Positions 31,695-39,444 of a DNA stretch of 64,000 bases are shown in pieces. Under the pieces are notes generated by a model that was not told where the DNA came from, did not search any database, and was given only the letters and a program-made list of their open reading frames with translations. Made by a program: the position numbers and the translations under genes. Numbering within the stretch: position 1 is the first letter of the stretch; every line of letters starts with the position of its first letter. This DNA is from Streptomyces griseofuscus. Its GTDB lineage: Bacteria > Actinomycetota > Actinomycetes > Streptomycetales > Streptomycetaceae. The stretch covers positions 3,658,001 through 3,722,000 of the forward strand of contig NZ_CP051006.1 of assembly GCF_014673495.1 (NCBI RefSeq), in the 5' to 3' direction.

Positions 31695-32636
31695 TCAGGA
31701 GCTGAGGCCGGTGCCGCCGGACGTGGTGCCGCCCGAGGGGCTGCTGACACCGCCGGACTTCATCATGTCGGCGATGTCCATGGTGTCGGCGGCCGGCGGC
31801 GCCTCGGCGGTGACCGCCACGCCGTAGTCGCTGTAGTGGGCGGTGCTGTTCAGCGTGCCGTTGGCGGTGGCCGCCTTCTCGCTCTTCTTGACCAGCAGGT
31901 TCTGGTCGTTGACCCAGATGTCGATGGCGTCCGTGGTGATGCCGGACTGCTTCAGCTGCTGCTTGAGCGCGGTGAGCTGATCGGCGCTGAGGTTGCTGCC
32001 CTTGCCCGCGAGGGCGGCGACGTCCACGGTGCCCGCGTAGTGCGTGGTGTGCTGCCCGTCGACCGTCTCCACGCCGACCTTCTTGACGTCGCCGGAGGCC
32101 AGCAGCATCTTCACCGACTGGTTCGGCGTGGACGTCTGGAGCTGGTCCTTCATGTACGCGCCGGAGGCGCCGCCGACCTTGGCCAGGTAGTCGAAGTCGT
32201 ACTTGACCCAGTGCTTGCCGCCGGTCTGCTGGGCGAAGGCGTCGCTCATCTTCGCGTAGTAGGCGTCCGGCAGATAGCGGGCCTCCATGTGCGAGGTGCC
32301 GGCCTTGCGCATCGCGTCGGCCAGCTTGCCGCCGGTGTACGTGATGTCCAGGTTGCCCTTGAGGCCGTTGCCCCAGGTGAGGGCGCCGTCGGCGTTCATC
32401 GCCATGATGTCGCCCATGGACGTGGTCGCGCGCACCTTGGCCGAGTCGGCCTTGTCCGTGGACTGCTCGACGTCGCGCAGCACGGCGGCTACGGGGCTCA
32501 AGTGGACCGTGCCGGCACCCGACGCCTTGCTGTCGCCCTTGCCGGAGTCCGCGGAGCCACAGGCGGCCACCCCGGTCAGCGCCGCCACCACGGCCACGGA
32601 AAGGCTCACCCGGCGTACGGTCGTCGTGCTCTTCAT
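31695..32636 (-). CDS. Putative lipoprotein
   Basis: A 313-residue protein with a type II signal peptide: MKSTTTVRRVSLSVAVVAAL, then lipobox GVAAC with Cys at about residue 26. The mature domain (LKGNLDITYTGGKLADAMRK, TPNQSVKMLLASGDVKK, VETVDGQHTTHYAGTVDVAA) resembles LppX/LprG-type beta-sheet lipoproteins common in actinobacteria; that is a loose similarity. The Ser/Gly tail is disordered. It sits between rplA and rplJ, where S. coelicolor also has lipoprotein genes (from memory). Confidence 0.82.
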   Translation of the reverse strand: MKSTTTVRRVSLSVAVVAALTGVAACGSADSGKGDSKASGAGTVHLSPVAAVLRDVEQSTDKADSAKVRATTSMGDIMAMNADGALTWGNGLKGNLDITYTGGKLADAMRKAGTSHMEARYLPDAYYAKMSDAFAQQTGGKHWVKYDFDYLAKVGGASGAYMKDQLQTSTPNQSVKMLLASGDVKKVGVETVDGQHTTHYAGTVDVAALAGKGSNLSADQLTALKQQLKQSGITTDAIDIWVNDQNLLVKKSEKAATANGTLNSTAHYSDYGVAVTAEAPPAADTMDIADMMKSGGVSSPSGGTTSGGTGLSS

Positions 32637-32719
32637 TCTTGTCCTACCCCCTGCGAATCGTCTGCGTGCAGCCTAGTGCGGGCCGCTGACAGTCGTACGA
32701 CGAACAGGTCGTACACAGA

Positions 32720-32762
32720 AAGGACGGGCCCCGCACCTCGAAAGGTTGCGGGGCCCGCCCTT
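32720..32762 (-). terminator. rplKA terminator
   Basis: A 16-bp stem with one mismatch (arm AAGGACGGGCCCCGCA) and an 11-nt loop, 42 nt after the rplA stop. Confidence 0.75.
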
Positions 32763-32804
32763 CAGTACGCGTACCGGACGCGGCTACCGAGGTGAGCGCG
32801 AGGC

Positions 32805-33530
32805 TCAGACGGCGGCCGGGTCCTCCTCGACGAGGAGGTTGCGGGTGCGGTTCGGGTCGAGCTGAATGCCGGGGCCCATCGTGGTGGTGAGCGCGGCCTT
32901 CTTGATGTAACGACCCTTGGCGGCGGACGGCTTCAGACGGAGGATCTCCTCCAGCGCGGCGCCGTAGTTCTCCACCAGCTTGGTGTCGTCGAAGGACACC
33001 TTGCCGATGATGAAGTGCAGGTTCGAGTGCTTGTCGACGCGGAACTCGATCTTGCCGCCCTTGATGTCCGTCACGGCCTTGACCACGTCGGGGGTGACGG
33101 TGCCGGTCTTCGGGTTCGGCATCAGACCACGGGGGCCGAGGACGCGGCCGAGGCGGCCGACCTTGCCCATGAGGTCCGGGGTGGCGACGACGGCGTCGAA
33201 GTCCAGGCGGCCCTTCGAGACCTCGTCGATCAGCTCGTCGGCACCGACGATGTCGGCGCCCGCGGCACGCGCGGCCTCGGCACGGTCACCGGTCGCGAAG
33301 ACCAGGACCCGGGCGGTCTTACCGGTGCCGTGCGGAAGGTTCACGGTGCCACGGACCATCTGGTCGGCCTTACGCGGGTCGACACCCAGACGGAAGGCGA
33401 CCTCGACGGTGCCGTCGAACTTGGTCGTGGAGGTCTCCTTGGCGAGACGGACGGCCTCGAGCGGGGCGTACAGCTTCTCCCGGTCGATCTTGGCGTCCGC
33501 AGCGCGGAGAGCCTTGCTGCGCTTGCTCAC
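32805..33530 (-). CDS. rplA: 50S ribosomal protein L1
   Basis: A 241-residue L1 from GTG 33530 (GGAGCAAG site), giving MSKRSKALRAADAKIDREKL; the longer frame to 33611 lacks a site. Contains GTVNLPHGTGK and the GRLGRVLGPRGLMPNPKTGT signature. L1 forms the L1 stalk and represses the rplK-rplA message in E. coli. It lies 97 nt after rplK. Confidence 0.97.
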   Translation of the reverse strand: MSKRSKALRAADAKIDREKLYAPLEAVRLAKETSTTKFDGTVEVAFRLGVDPRKADQMVRGTVNLPHGTGKTARVLVFATGDRAEAARAAGADIVGADELIDEVSKGRLDFDAVVATPDLMGKVGRLGRVLGPRGLMPNPKTGTVTPDVVKAVTDIKGGKIEFRVDKHSNLHFIIGKVSFDDTKLVENYGAALEEILRLKPSAAKGRYIKKAALTTTMGPGIQLDPNRTRNLLVEEDPAAV

Positions 33531-33627
33531 AACTTGCTCCTGTGTGTTCTGAAGGAGTCGTGGTATCCGGGCCGAGCAGGCCCTGCCACGTGCGACCGGC
33601 TGCGGCCGCATTACCTGCTGGTGGTGG

Positions 33628-34062
33628 TCAGCCCTCGACCGTGACGCCCATGGAGCGCGCGGTACCGGCGATGATCTTCGCCGCGGCGTCCAGGTCGTTC
33701 GCGTTCAGGTCGGGCATCTTGGTCGTGGCGATCTCGCGGACCTGCGCCTGGGTGATCTTGGCGACCTTGGTCTTGTGCGGCTCGCCGGAGCCCTTCTCCA
33801 CACCCGCGGCCTTGAGGATCATCTTGGCGGCCGGCGGCGTCTTGGTGACGAAGGTGAAGGAGCGGTCCTCGTAGACCGTGATCTCCACCGGGATGACCCA
33901 GCCACGCTGCGACTCGGTCGCGGCGTTGTAGGCCTTGCAGAACTCCATGATGTTGACGCCGTGCTGACCCAGCGCCGGGCCGACCGGCGGAGCCGGGTTG
34001 GCGGCACCGGCCTGGATCTGGAGCTTGATGAGCCCCGTGACCTTCTTCTTCTTGGGAGGCAT
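33628..34062 (-). CDS. rplK: 50S ribosomal protein L11
   Basis: A 144-residue L11 starting MPPKKKKVTGLIKLQIQAG. It has the proline-rich PAPPVGPALGQHGVNIMEFC segment, where thiopeptides and RelA-mediated stringent signalling act. ATG 34062 with a GGAGAG site was chosen; the longer frame to 34161 runs into the promoter. Confidence 0.97.
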   Translation of the reverse strand: MPPKKKKVTGLIKLQIQAGAANPAPPVGPALGQHGVNIMEFCKAYNAATESQRGWVIPVEITVYEDRSFTFVTKTPPAAKMILKAAGVEKGSGEPHKTKVAKITQAQVREIATTKMPDLNANDLDAAAKIIAGTARSMGVTVEG

Positions 34063-34133
34063 AGCTCTCCGGGTCCTTTCGATTCGGGTCCTGCCCGCTC
34101 CCGGGGACAACCCGGACGCAGGCATACCGCACA

Positions 34134-34161
34134 ACGATAGCGGGTATAGATGCGCGGCCAA
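34134..34161 (-). promoter_or_regulatory. Possible rplKA promoter
   Basis: Minus strand: TTGGCC (34156-34161), 16-nt spacer, TATCGT (34134-34139). Its -35 begins in the T-run of the nusG terminator, so one transcript would end where the next begins. Moderate match only. Confidence 0.45.
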
Positions 34162-34165
34162 AAAC

Positions 34166-34209
34166 CGAGCAGGTCAGACGGGCTGTAGTCAGCCTGTCCG
34201 ACCTGTTCG
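34166..34209 (-). terminator. nusG terminator
   Basis: A long stem, outer GAGCAGGTC/GACCTGTTC and inner imperfect pairs, is followed on the transcribed strand by GGTTTTTGG. This is one of the few hairpins here with a genuine U-tract, 32 nt after the nusG stop. Confidence 0.75.
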
Positions 34210-34241
34210 GAAGCGGTGGTCCAGAAGGGACTGGTGCTGGA

Positions 34242-35165
34242 CTAGTTCTTCTGGATCTGGTCGAAGGAGAGCTCGACCGGCGTCTCGCGGCCGAAGATCT
34301 CCACCAGGCCCTTGACCTTCTTGGAGTCGGCGTTGATCTCGTTGATCGTCGCCTGGAGGGTGGCGAAGGGACCGTCGGTGACGGTGACCGAGTCGCCGAC
34401 CTCGAAGTCCAGCACCTGGACCTCGACCTTGCGCTGCGGCGCGGGCTTGCCCTCGGCCTCGGCGGCCTCGCGGGCGGCCTTCTCCTCGGCCTCCGGGGCG
34501 AGCATCTTGACGATCTCGTCCAGGGTCAGCGGGTACGGGTCGTACGCGTTGCCCACGAAGCCGGTGACACCCGGCGTGTTGCGGACGACGCCCCAGGACT
34601 CGTTGGTCAGGTCCATGCGGACCAGGACGTAACCCGGCAGCTTGTTCTGCTTGATCGTCTTGCGGTCGCCGTTCTTGATCTGGACGACCTCTTCCTGCGG
34701 CACCTCGGCCTGGAAGATGTAGTCCTCGACGTTCAGCGAGACGGCGCGCTGCTCCAGGTTGGTCTTCACGCGGTTCTCGTAGCCGGCGTACGTGTGGATG
34801 ACGTACCACTCGCCGGGCAGGGTGCGCAGTTCCTCGCGCAGGGCCTGGACGGGGTCGACCGGCTCGGCCGGCTCCTCCTCGACGGCCTCGGCGGCGGCGT
34901 CCTCGTCGCCCTCCTCGGCGGTCTCGTCCGCGTCCGTGTCCTCGGCGGTCTCGTCCGCGTCGGCGGCGGCCTCGGGGGCCTCCTCGTCGTCCGCGTCCTC
35001 GGTGTGCAGCGCGGCCTCCTCGGCCGGCTCGCCCGCCTCGGCCTCGGCAGCCTCGAACTCGTCCTGCTCGTCCGCGCCCTCGACGATGTCGAGCTCGTCG
35101 TCCACCAGCTCGGCAGCGTTCCCGCGAGGCTCGGTGGCGTCGTCGTTCAGGTTCGGGTCAGACAC
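34242..35165 (-). CDS. nusG: Transcription termination/antitermination factor NusG with acidic N-terminal extension
   Basis: A 307-residue protein. Residues from about 115 are standard NusG: the NGN domain (GEWYVIHTYAGYENRVKTNL, KLPGYVLVRMDLTNESWGVV) and the C-terminal KOW domain (VGDSVTVTDGPFATLQATIN). The first 110 residues are a Glu/Asp/Ala-rich, low-complexity extension, making it much longer than E. coli NusG (181). Such extensions are known in streptomycetes; their role is unclear. A long insertion rich in Glu and Ala also separates the two domains. Confidence 0.96.
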   Translation of the reverse strand: MSDPNLNDDATEPRGNAAELVDDELDIVEGADEQDEFEAAEAEAGEPAEEAALHTEDADDEEAPEAAADADETAEDTDADETAEEGDEDAAAEAVEEEPAEPVDPVQALREELRTLPGEWYVIHTYAGYENRVKTNLEQRAVSLNVEDYIFQAEVPQEEVVQIKNGDRKTIKQNKLPGYVLVRMDLTNESWGVVRNTPGVTGFVGNAYDPYPLTLDEIVKMLAPEAEEKAAREAAEAEGKPAPQRKVEVQVLDFEVGDSVTVTDGPFATLQATINEINADSKKVKGLVEIFGRETPVELSFDQIQKN

Positions 35166-35211
35166 GATGGCTGCTTCTTCCTGGTTACATAGGGGTGGAA
35201 CATGCGAAAAC

Positions 35212-35233
35212 GGGCGCCGGTGCCACGGCGCCC
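35212..35233 (-). terminator. Terminator-like hairpin between secE and nusG
   Basis: A perfect 8-bp stem GGGCGCCG / CGGCGCCC with a 6-nt loop starts 12 nt after the secE stop and is followed on the transcribed strand by GTTTTCGC. It may end or attenuate secE transcription before nusG. Confidence 0.6.
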
Positions 35234-35245
35234 TTCGCTCTTGGC

Positions 35246-35530
35246 TCAGCCGAAGACGTACTTGGCCGCGTGGTTGAGCCCATAGTCAATCACGGTCACC
35301 AGCGCGATCATGATGGCGACGAAGAAGATCACCACAGTGGTGTACGACGTCAGCTGGTTGCGCGAGGGCCAGACGACCTTGCGGAGTTCCGCGATGATCT
35401 GGCGGTAGAAGGTCGCCAGACGCTTCAGCGGACCCTTCTTGGCGCGCTTGCCGCCCTTGCGGGCCTTCTTGGCCTCGGGCACTTCGTCCTGGGCATCAGG
35501 CGTATCGATGGAGCCCACGGCGTCCGTCAT
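35246..35530 (-). CDS. secE: Preprotein translocase subunit SecE
   Basis: A 94-residue SecE from ATG 35530. A basic Lys/Arg-rich N-terminal part is followed by the conserved amphipathic helix FYRQIIAELRKVVWPSRNQL and a single membrane segment (VVIFFVAIMIALVTVIDYGL). It stabilises SecY in the plasma membrane. A binding site AGGTGA precedes the start, 106 nt after tRNA-Trp on the same strand. Confidence 0.96.
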   Translation of the reverse strand: MTDAVGSIDTPDAQDEVPEAKKARKGGKRAKKGPLKRLATFYRQIIAELRKVVWPSRNQLTSYTTVVIFFVAIMIALVTVIDYGLNHAAKYVFG

Positions 35531-35636
35531 AATCCTCACCTGATCCCGGGTCGTGGCCGTGCCGCGCCCGGTTACTGAGCCGCACGGCGGTGCATTGCTG
35601 TACGTACAAGCGCACACATCCTGGCGGTGTGTGTAG

Positions 35637-35709
35637 CAGGGCCGGAGGGACTTGAACCCCCAACCGCCGGTTTTGGAGACCGGTGCTCTACCAATTGAGC
35701 TACGACCCT
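35637..35709 (-). tRNA. tRNA-Trp (CCA anticodon)
   Basis: A 73-nt cloverleaf on the minus strand: acceptor AGGGTCG pairing with CGGCCCT (one G-T pair), D-arm GCTCAATTGGTAGAGC, anticodon stem CCGGT with loop TCCAAAA and anticodon CCA, and T-loop GGTTCAAGTCC. The 3' CCA is not encoded. It lies just before secE, the same order as trpT-secE-nusG in mycobacteria. Confidence 0.96.
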
Positions 35710-35966
35710 TTGTGTGTCCCCAACGTACCGCATCCGACCGAGTGCTCGGTGGCACCGATCGTGACGGCTGCCGGAGGCCAACGAGGTGAGAGTGTACGTG
35801 GTCCGGGGCCCGGCGTCGAACAGAAAGTGTCGGCCCGTGCTCCCCGGAGCGAAGATCGTCCAGGCCGGGACGGATATTCGGATAGGTGTTCACGACTCGA
35901 CCCGATGCCGTTCAGACTGTGAAACCCGTGTGCCCGGGACATTTCCGGTCTGGAAGCATGGGCTCC

Positions 35967-37193
35967 ATGAGCGCTGCAACCCCTCCCACCGAGCGCCGGG
36001 TCTCCGCCCGAGTCGGCGCGATCTCCGAGTCCGCCACCCTCGCCGTGGACGCCAAGGCCAAGGCCCTGAAGGCCGCCGGGCGACCGGTGATCGGCTTCGG
36101 CGCCGGTGAGCCCGACTTCCCCACCCCGGACTACATCGTCGAGGCCGCGATCGAGGCCTGCAAGAACCCGAAGTTCCACCGCTACACGCCGGCCGGCGGG
36201 CTGCCCGAGCTGAAGGCCGCGATCGCCGCGAAGACGCTGCGCGACTCCGGCTGGGAGCCCGACGTCTCCCAGGTCCTCGTCACCAACGGCGGCAAGCAGG
36301 CCATCTACGAAGCGTTCGCCGCGATCCTCGACCCGGGCGACGAGGTCATCGTCCCGGCGCCGTACTGGACCACCTACCCGGAGTCGATCCGCCTCGCGGG
36401 CGGTGTCCCGGTGGAGGTCGTGGCCGACGAGACCACCGGCTACCGGGTCTCCGTCGAGCAGCTGGAGGCCGCGCGCACCGAGAAGACGAAGGTCGTGCTC
36501 TTCGTCTCGCCCTCCAACCCGACCGGCGCGGTGTACTCCGAGGCCGAGACCGAGGCGATCGGCCGCTGGGCCCTGGAGCACGGCCTGTGGGTGCTCACGG
36601 ACGAGATCTACGAGCACCTGGTCTACGGCGACGCGGTCTCCGTCTCGCTGCCCGCGCTGCTGCCCGAGCTGCGCGACAAGTGCATCGTGGTCAACGGCGT
36701 GGCGAAGACGTACGCCATGACCGGCTGGCGGGTGGGCTGGGTCATCGGCCCCAAGGACGTGGTCAAGGCCGCGACCAACCTCCAGTCGCACGCCACCTCG
36801 AACGTGTCCAATGTGGCGCAGGCCGCCGCCCTGGCCGCCGTCTCCGGTGACCTGACGGCCGTGGCGAAGATGCGCGAGTCCTTCGACCGGCGCCGCAAGA
36901 CGATCGTGCGGATGCTGAACGAGATCGACGGCGTGCTCTGCCCGGAGCCCGAGGGCGCGTTCTACGCCTACCCGTCGGTCAAGGCGCTGCTCGGCAAGGA
37001 GATCCGGGGCAAGCGCCCGGAGAACTCGGTCGAGCTGGCCGCGCTGATCCTGGAGGAGGCCGAGGTCGCGGTCGTCCCGGGTGAGGCGTTCGGCACGCCG
37101 GGTTACCTGCGGCTGTCGTACGCGCTGGGCGACGAGGACCTGGTGGAGGGCGTGAGCCGGATCCAGAAGCTCTTGGCGGAAGCCCGCGACTGA
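35967..37193 (+). CDS. aspC: Aspartate aminotransferase (PLP class I)
   Basis: 408 residues from ATG 35967 (MSAATPPTERRVSARVG); an in-frame ATG at 35958 is closer to GGAAG and would add three residues. Class I aminotransferase motifs: GAGEPDFPTP near residue 45, SPSNPTGA (181-188), TDEIYEHL (211-218), and the PLP lysine K247 in NGVAKTYAMTGWRVGW. It converts oxaloacetate and glutamate to aspartate and 2-oxoglutarate. Divergent from tRNA-Trp/secE. Confidence 0.95.
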   Translation: MSAATPPTERRVSARVGAISESATLAVDAKAKALKAAGRPVIGFGAGEPDFPTPDYIVEAAIEACKNPKFHRYTPAGGLPELKAAIAAKTLRDSGWEPDVSQVLVTNGGKQAIYEAFAAILDPGDEVIVPAPYWTTYPESIRLAGGVPVEVVADETTGYRVSVEQLEAARTEKTKVVLFVSPSNPTGAVYSEAETEAIGRWALEHGLWVLTDEIYEHLVYGDAVSVSLPALLPELRDKCIVVNGVAKTYAMTGWRVGWVIGPKDVVKAATNLQSHATSNVSNVAQAAALAAVSGDLTAVAKMRESFDRRRKTIVRMLNEIDGVLCPEPEGAFYAYPSVKALLGKEIRGKRPENSVELAALILEEAEVAVVPGEAFGTPGYLRLSYALGDEDLVEGVSRIQKLLAEARD

Positions 37194-37212
37194 AACACCG
37201 ATCGCGTCATGG

Positions 37213-37252
37213 CGGCGCCTCAAGCGGCTCATGCGAGTCGCTTGAGGCGCCG
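37213..37252 (+). terminator. aspC terminator
   Basis: A perfect 14-bp stem CGGCGCCTCAAGCG / CGCTTGAGGCGCCG with a 12-nt loop, followed by TTCATTT. It starts 19 nt after the aspC stop. Confidence 0.82.
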
Positions 37253-37326
37253 TTCATTTGTGCGGGCAAGACCTCGACCGGGGAAACGGCTACCGGGGAA
37301 GCGGGGGTGTGCGGCAGGATCTGGGA

Positions 37327-38358
37327 ATGGAGCGTGTACGTGATCTCTCTGAGCTGCCGAAAGCCCATCTGCATCTGCACTTCACCGGTTCGATGCGGCC
37401 GAGCACCGTCCTGGAGCTGGCCGACAAGCACGGCGTGCGCCTGCCGGAGATGCTGACGGGGGCCCTTACCAGCGGCGAGCCGCCGAAACTCAAGGCGACC
37501 GACGAACGGGGCTGGTTCCGCTTCCAGCGGCTGTACGACGCGGCGCGCTCCTGTGTGCGCGAGCCGGAGGACATCCGGCGGCTGGTGCGGGAGGCCGCGC
37601 TGGAGGATCTGCGGGACGGCTCGGGCTGGCTGGAGATCCAGGTGGACCCGACGTCGTACGCGCCCCGGCTCGGCGGTCTGATCCCGACGCTGGAGATCAT
37701 CCTGGACGCGGTGGACAGCACCTCCCGGGAGACCGGCCTCGGGATCCGGGTCCTGGTGGCCGCCAACCGGATGAAGCACCCGCTGGACGCCCGCACCCTG
37801 GCCCGGCTCGCGGTGCGCTACGCGGACCGGGGCGTGGTGGGCTTCGGCCTGTCGAACGACGAGCGGCGCGGCATGGCGCGGGACTTCGACCGGGCCTTCC
37901 ACATCGCGCGCGAGGGCGGCCTGCTGTCGGCCCCGCACGGCGGCGAGCTGACCGGACCGGCCTCGGTGCGTGACTGCCTGGACGATCTGCACGCGGGGCG
38001 GATCGGGCACGGGGTGCGCGCGGCGGAGGACCCCCGGCTGCTGAAGCGGCTGGCCGACCGCCAGGTGACGTGCGAGGTGTGCCCGGCGTCCAATGTGGCC
38101 CTCGGTGTCTACGAGAAGCCCGAGGACGTGCCGCTGCGCACCTTCTTCGACGCGGGCGTCCCGATGGCCCTCGGCGCCGACGACCCCCTGCTGTTCGGCT
38201 CCCGGCTCGCCGCCCAGTACGAGATCGCCCGCCATGTCCATGGCTTCACCGACCCCGAACTCGCCGAACTGGCCCGCCAGTCCATCCGCGGCTCGGCGGC
38301 CCCGGAGGACGCCAAGGCGCGGCTGCTGGCGGGCGTGGACGCCTGGCTGACGTCCTAG
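37327..38358 (+). CDS. add: Adenosine deaminase family protein
   Basis: 343 residues from ATG 37327. ADA features: metal pair H16-L-H18 in PKAHLHLHFTG, the third metal-region His/catalytic Glu in APHGGELTGP (HGGE instead of the common HAGE), IGHGVRA, VCPASNVALG, and ADDPLLF in place of TDDP. It deaminates adenosine or a related purine nucleoside; the motif variations leave the exact substrate open. The stop codon TAG lies inside the target duplication of the IS element that follows. Confidence 0.88.
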   Translation: MERVRDLSELPKAHLHLHFTGSMRPSTVLELADKHGVRLPEMLTGALTSGEPPKLKATDERGWFRFQRLYDAARSCVREPEDIRRLVREAALEDLRDGSGWLEIQVDPTSYAPRLGGLIPTLEIILDAVDSTSRETGLGIRVLVAANRMKHPLDARTLARLAVRYADRGVVGFGLSNDERRGMARDFDRAFHIAREGGLLSAPHGGELTGPASVRDCLDDLHAGRIGHGVRAAEDPRLLKRLADRQVTCEVCPASNVALGVYEKPEDVPLRTFFDAGVPMALGADDPLLFGSRLAAQYEIARHVHGFTDPELAELARQSIRGSAAPEDAKARLLAGVDAWLTS

Positions 38359-38359
38359 G
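38354..38359. repeat. IS target-site duplication, left copy (CCTAGG)
   Basis: CCTAGG directly precedes the IS end TGTGCTGT. It contains the add stop TAG on the plus strand and, on the minus strand, the transposase stop TAG. It fits the NCTAGN target known for IS481. Confidence 0.85.
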
Positions 38360-39317
38360 TGTGCTGTTCGGACAGGTTGGTGACGCGGCTGGCGGGTGGT
38401 TGGCCGCTGATGCCGGTGTGGGGTCGGTGGTAGTTGTACCAGTCGAGCCAGTCGGGAAACGCGGCCTGTCGTTCGGCGTCTGAGGTGTAGGGCCGGTGGT
38501 AGGCCCATTCGTCGAGCAGGGTGCGGTGGAAGCGTTCGACCTTGCCGTTGGTCTGCGGGCGCCAGGGCCGGGTCCAGCGGGGGCTGATACCCAGGTCGCG
38601 GCAGGTGTCGCGCCAGGTGTTCTTGGTGTAGGCCCAGGCGTTGTCGGTCAGGACGCGTTCGACGGTCATGCCGCATTCGGCGAACCAGGCGACTGCTCGC
38701 CGCAGGAAGCCGGCGCAGGTGGCGGCGGTTTCGTCGGGCAGGTCTTCGGTGTAGGCGAGGCGGGTGTGGTCGTCCAGGGCGGTGTGCAGGTAGGCGTAGC
38801 CGGCTCCGTTGCGGCGGTCCTTGTTCGGGCTGCCGGCCGCCCGGCCGAGGACTTTGTGGCCGCCGCCGTCGGGGATGCGGCCGAGTTTCTTGACGTCGAT
38901 GTGGACCAGTTCGCCGGGCCGGGAGCGTTCGTAGCGGCGGATGGGCTCGCCGGTGGCCCGGTCCGTGGCGGCCAGGGCGGGCAGGCCGTGCCGGGCCAGG
39001 ATGCGGTGGGCGGTGGAAGCGGCGACACCGGCTCGGGCGGCCAGCCGCACCGGCCCGATCCGGTGCTGGCGCCGAAGCCGCACGACTTGCAGCTCGACCG
39101 CGGCAGGAGTCTGGCGCGGGCTGTTGTGCGGGCGGCTGGAGCGGTCGTGCATTGCGGCCTCGCCCAGTTGCCGGTAGCGGTTCGCCCAGCGGGCGGCGGT
39201 CGTATGGCTGACCTGGAAGCGTTCCGCGGCCTGCCGCAGCGGCCAGCCGTCGTCCACGACACACCGGGCCAGACGCAGCCTGCCGGTCGGAGTCAGCGGG
39301 GCATTACGGTGGGACAC
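38355..39317 (-). CDS. IS481-family transposase
   Basis: 320 residues from GTG 39317, which has a GGAGG site 5 nt upstream (an in-frame ATG at 39356 would add 13). An N-terminal helix-turn-helix region (LRQAAERFQVSHTTAARWAN) precedes the integrase core with a complete triad D141 (HIDVKK), D225 (LTDNAWAY), E261 (GKVERFHRT), 35 residues between the last two. Intact and probably active. The final codons read ...SEQHT and the TAG stop lies outside the element, in the target duplication. Confidence 0.93.
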   Translation of the reverse strand: MSHRNAPLTPTGRLRLARCVVDDGWPLRQAAERFQVSHTTAARWANRYRQLGEAAMHDRSSRPHNSPRQTPAAVELQVVRLRRQHRIGPVRLAARAGVAASTAHRILARHGLPALAATDRATGEPIRRYERSRPGELVHIDVKKLGRIPDGGGHKVLGRAAGSPNKDRRNGAGYAYLHTALDDHTRLAYTEDLPDETAATCAGFLRRAVAWFAECGMTVERVLTDNAWAYTKNTWRDTCRDLGISPRWTRPWRPQTNGKVERFHRTLLDEWAYHRPYTSDAERQAAFPDWLDWYNYHRPHTGISGQPPASRVTNLSEQHT

Positions 39318-39426
39318 GAGGGCCTCCTGGGCGTTGGTGCAGATGTCGCAATTCACACCGAACCCAGAAGGCCCTCACCTGTTCAAGCACCCAGCACGCG
39401 TGTCACCAACGTCCCGGGACAGCACA
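38360..39426 (-). mobile_element. Intact IS481-family insertion sequence (1067 bp)
   Basis: Terminal inverted repeats of about 28 bp: left 38360-38387, right 39399-39426; the outer TGTGCTGT and the inner TTGGTGAC are identical, with a mismatched middle. Flanked by 6-bp duplications CCTAGG. It contains one transposase gene. The site lay between convergent add and murB, whose stops were originally about 14 nt apart. Confidence 0.92.
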
Positions 39427-39432
39427 CCTAGG
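39427..39432. repeat. IS target-site duplication, right copy (CCTAGG)
   Basis: CCTAGG directly follows the IS right end ACAGCACA, identical to the left copy. Restoring a single copy gives ...GACGTCCTAGGGCCTG with the add stop intact. Confidence 0.85.
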
Positions 39433-39444
39433 GCCTGTCGGGGC

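Noticed and set aside
32695..32714. GTACGAC-N6-GTCGTAC inverted repeat upstream of the lipoprotein gene
   Set aside because: It could be an operator, but GTAC-type palindromes are frequent in this genome and no regulator or second copy points to a function.
37207..39264. 685-codon minus frame crossing add and the IS element
   Set aside because: It spans the antisense of add and a wrong frame of the transposase; both real genes are clear.
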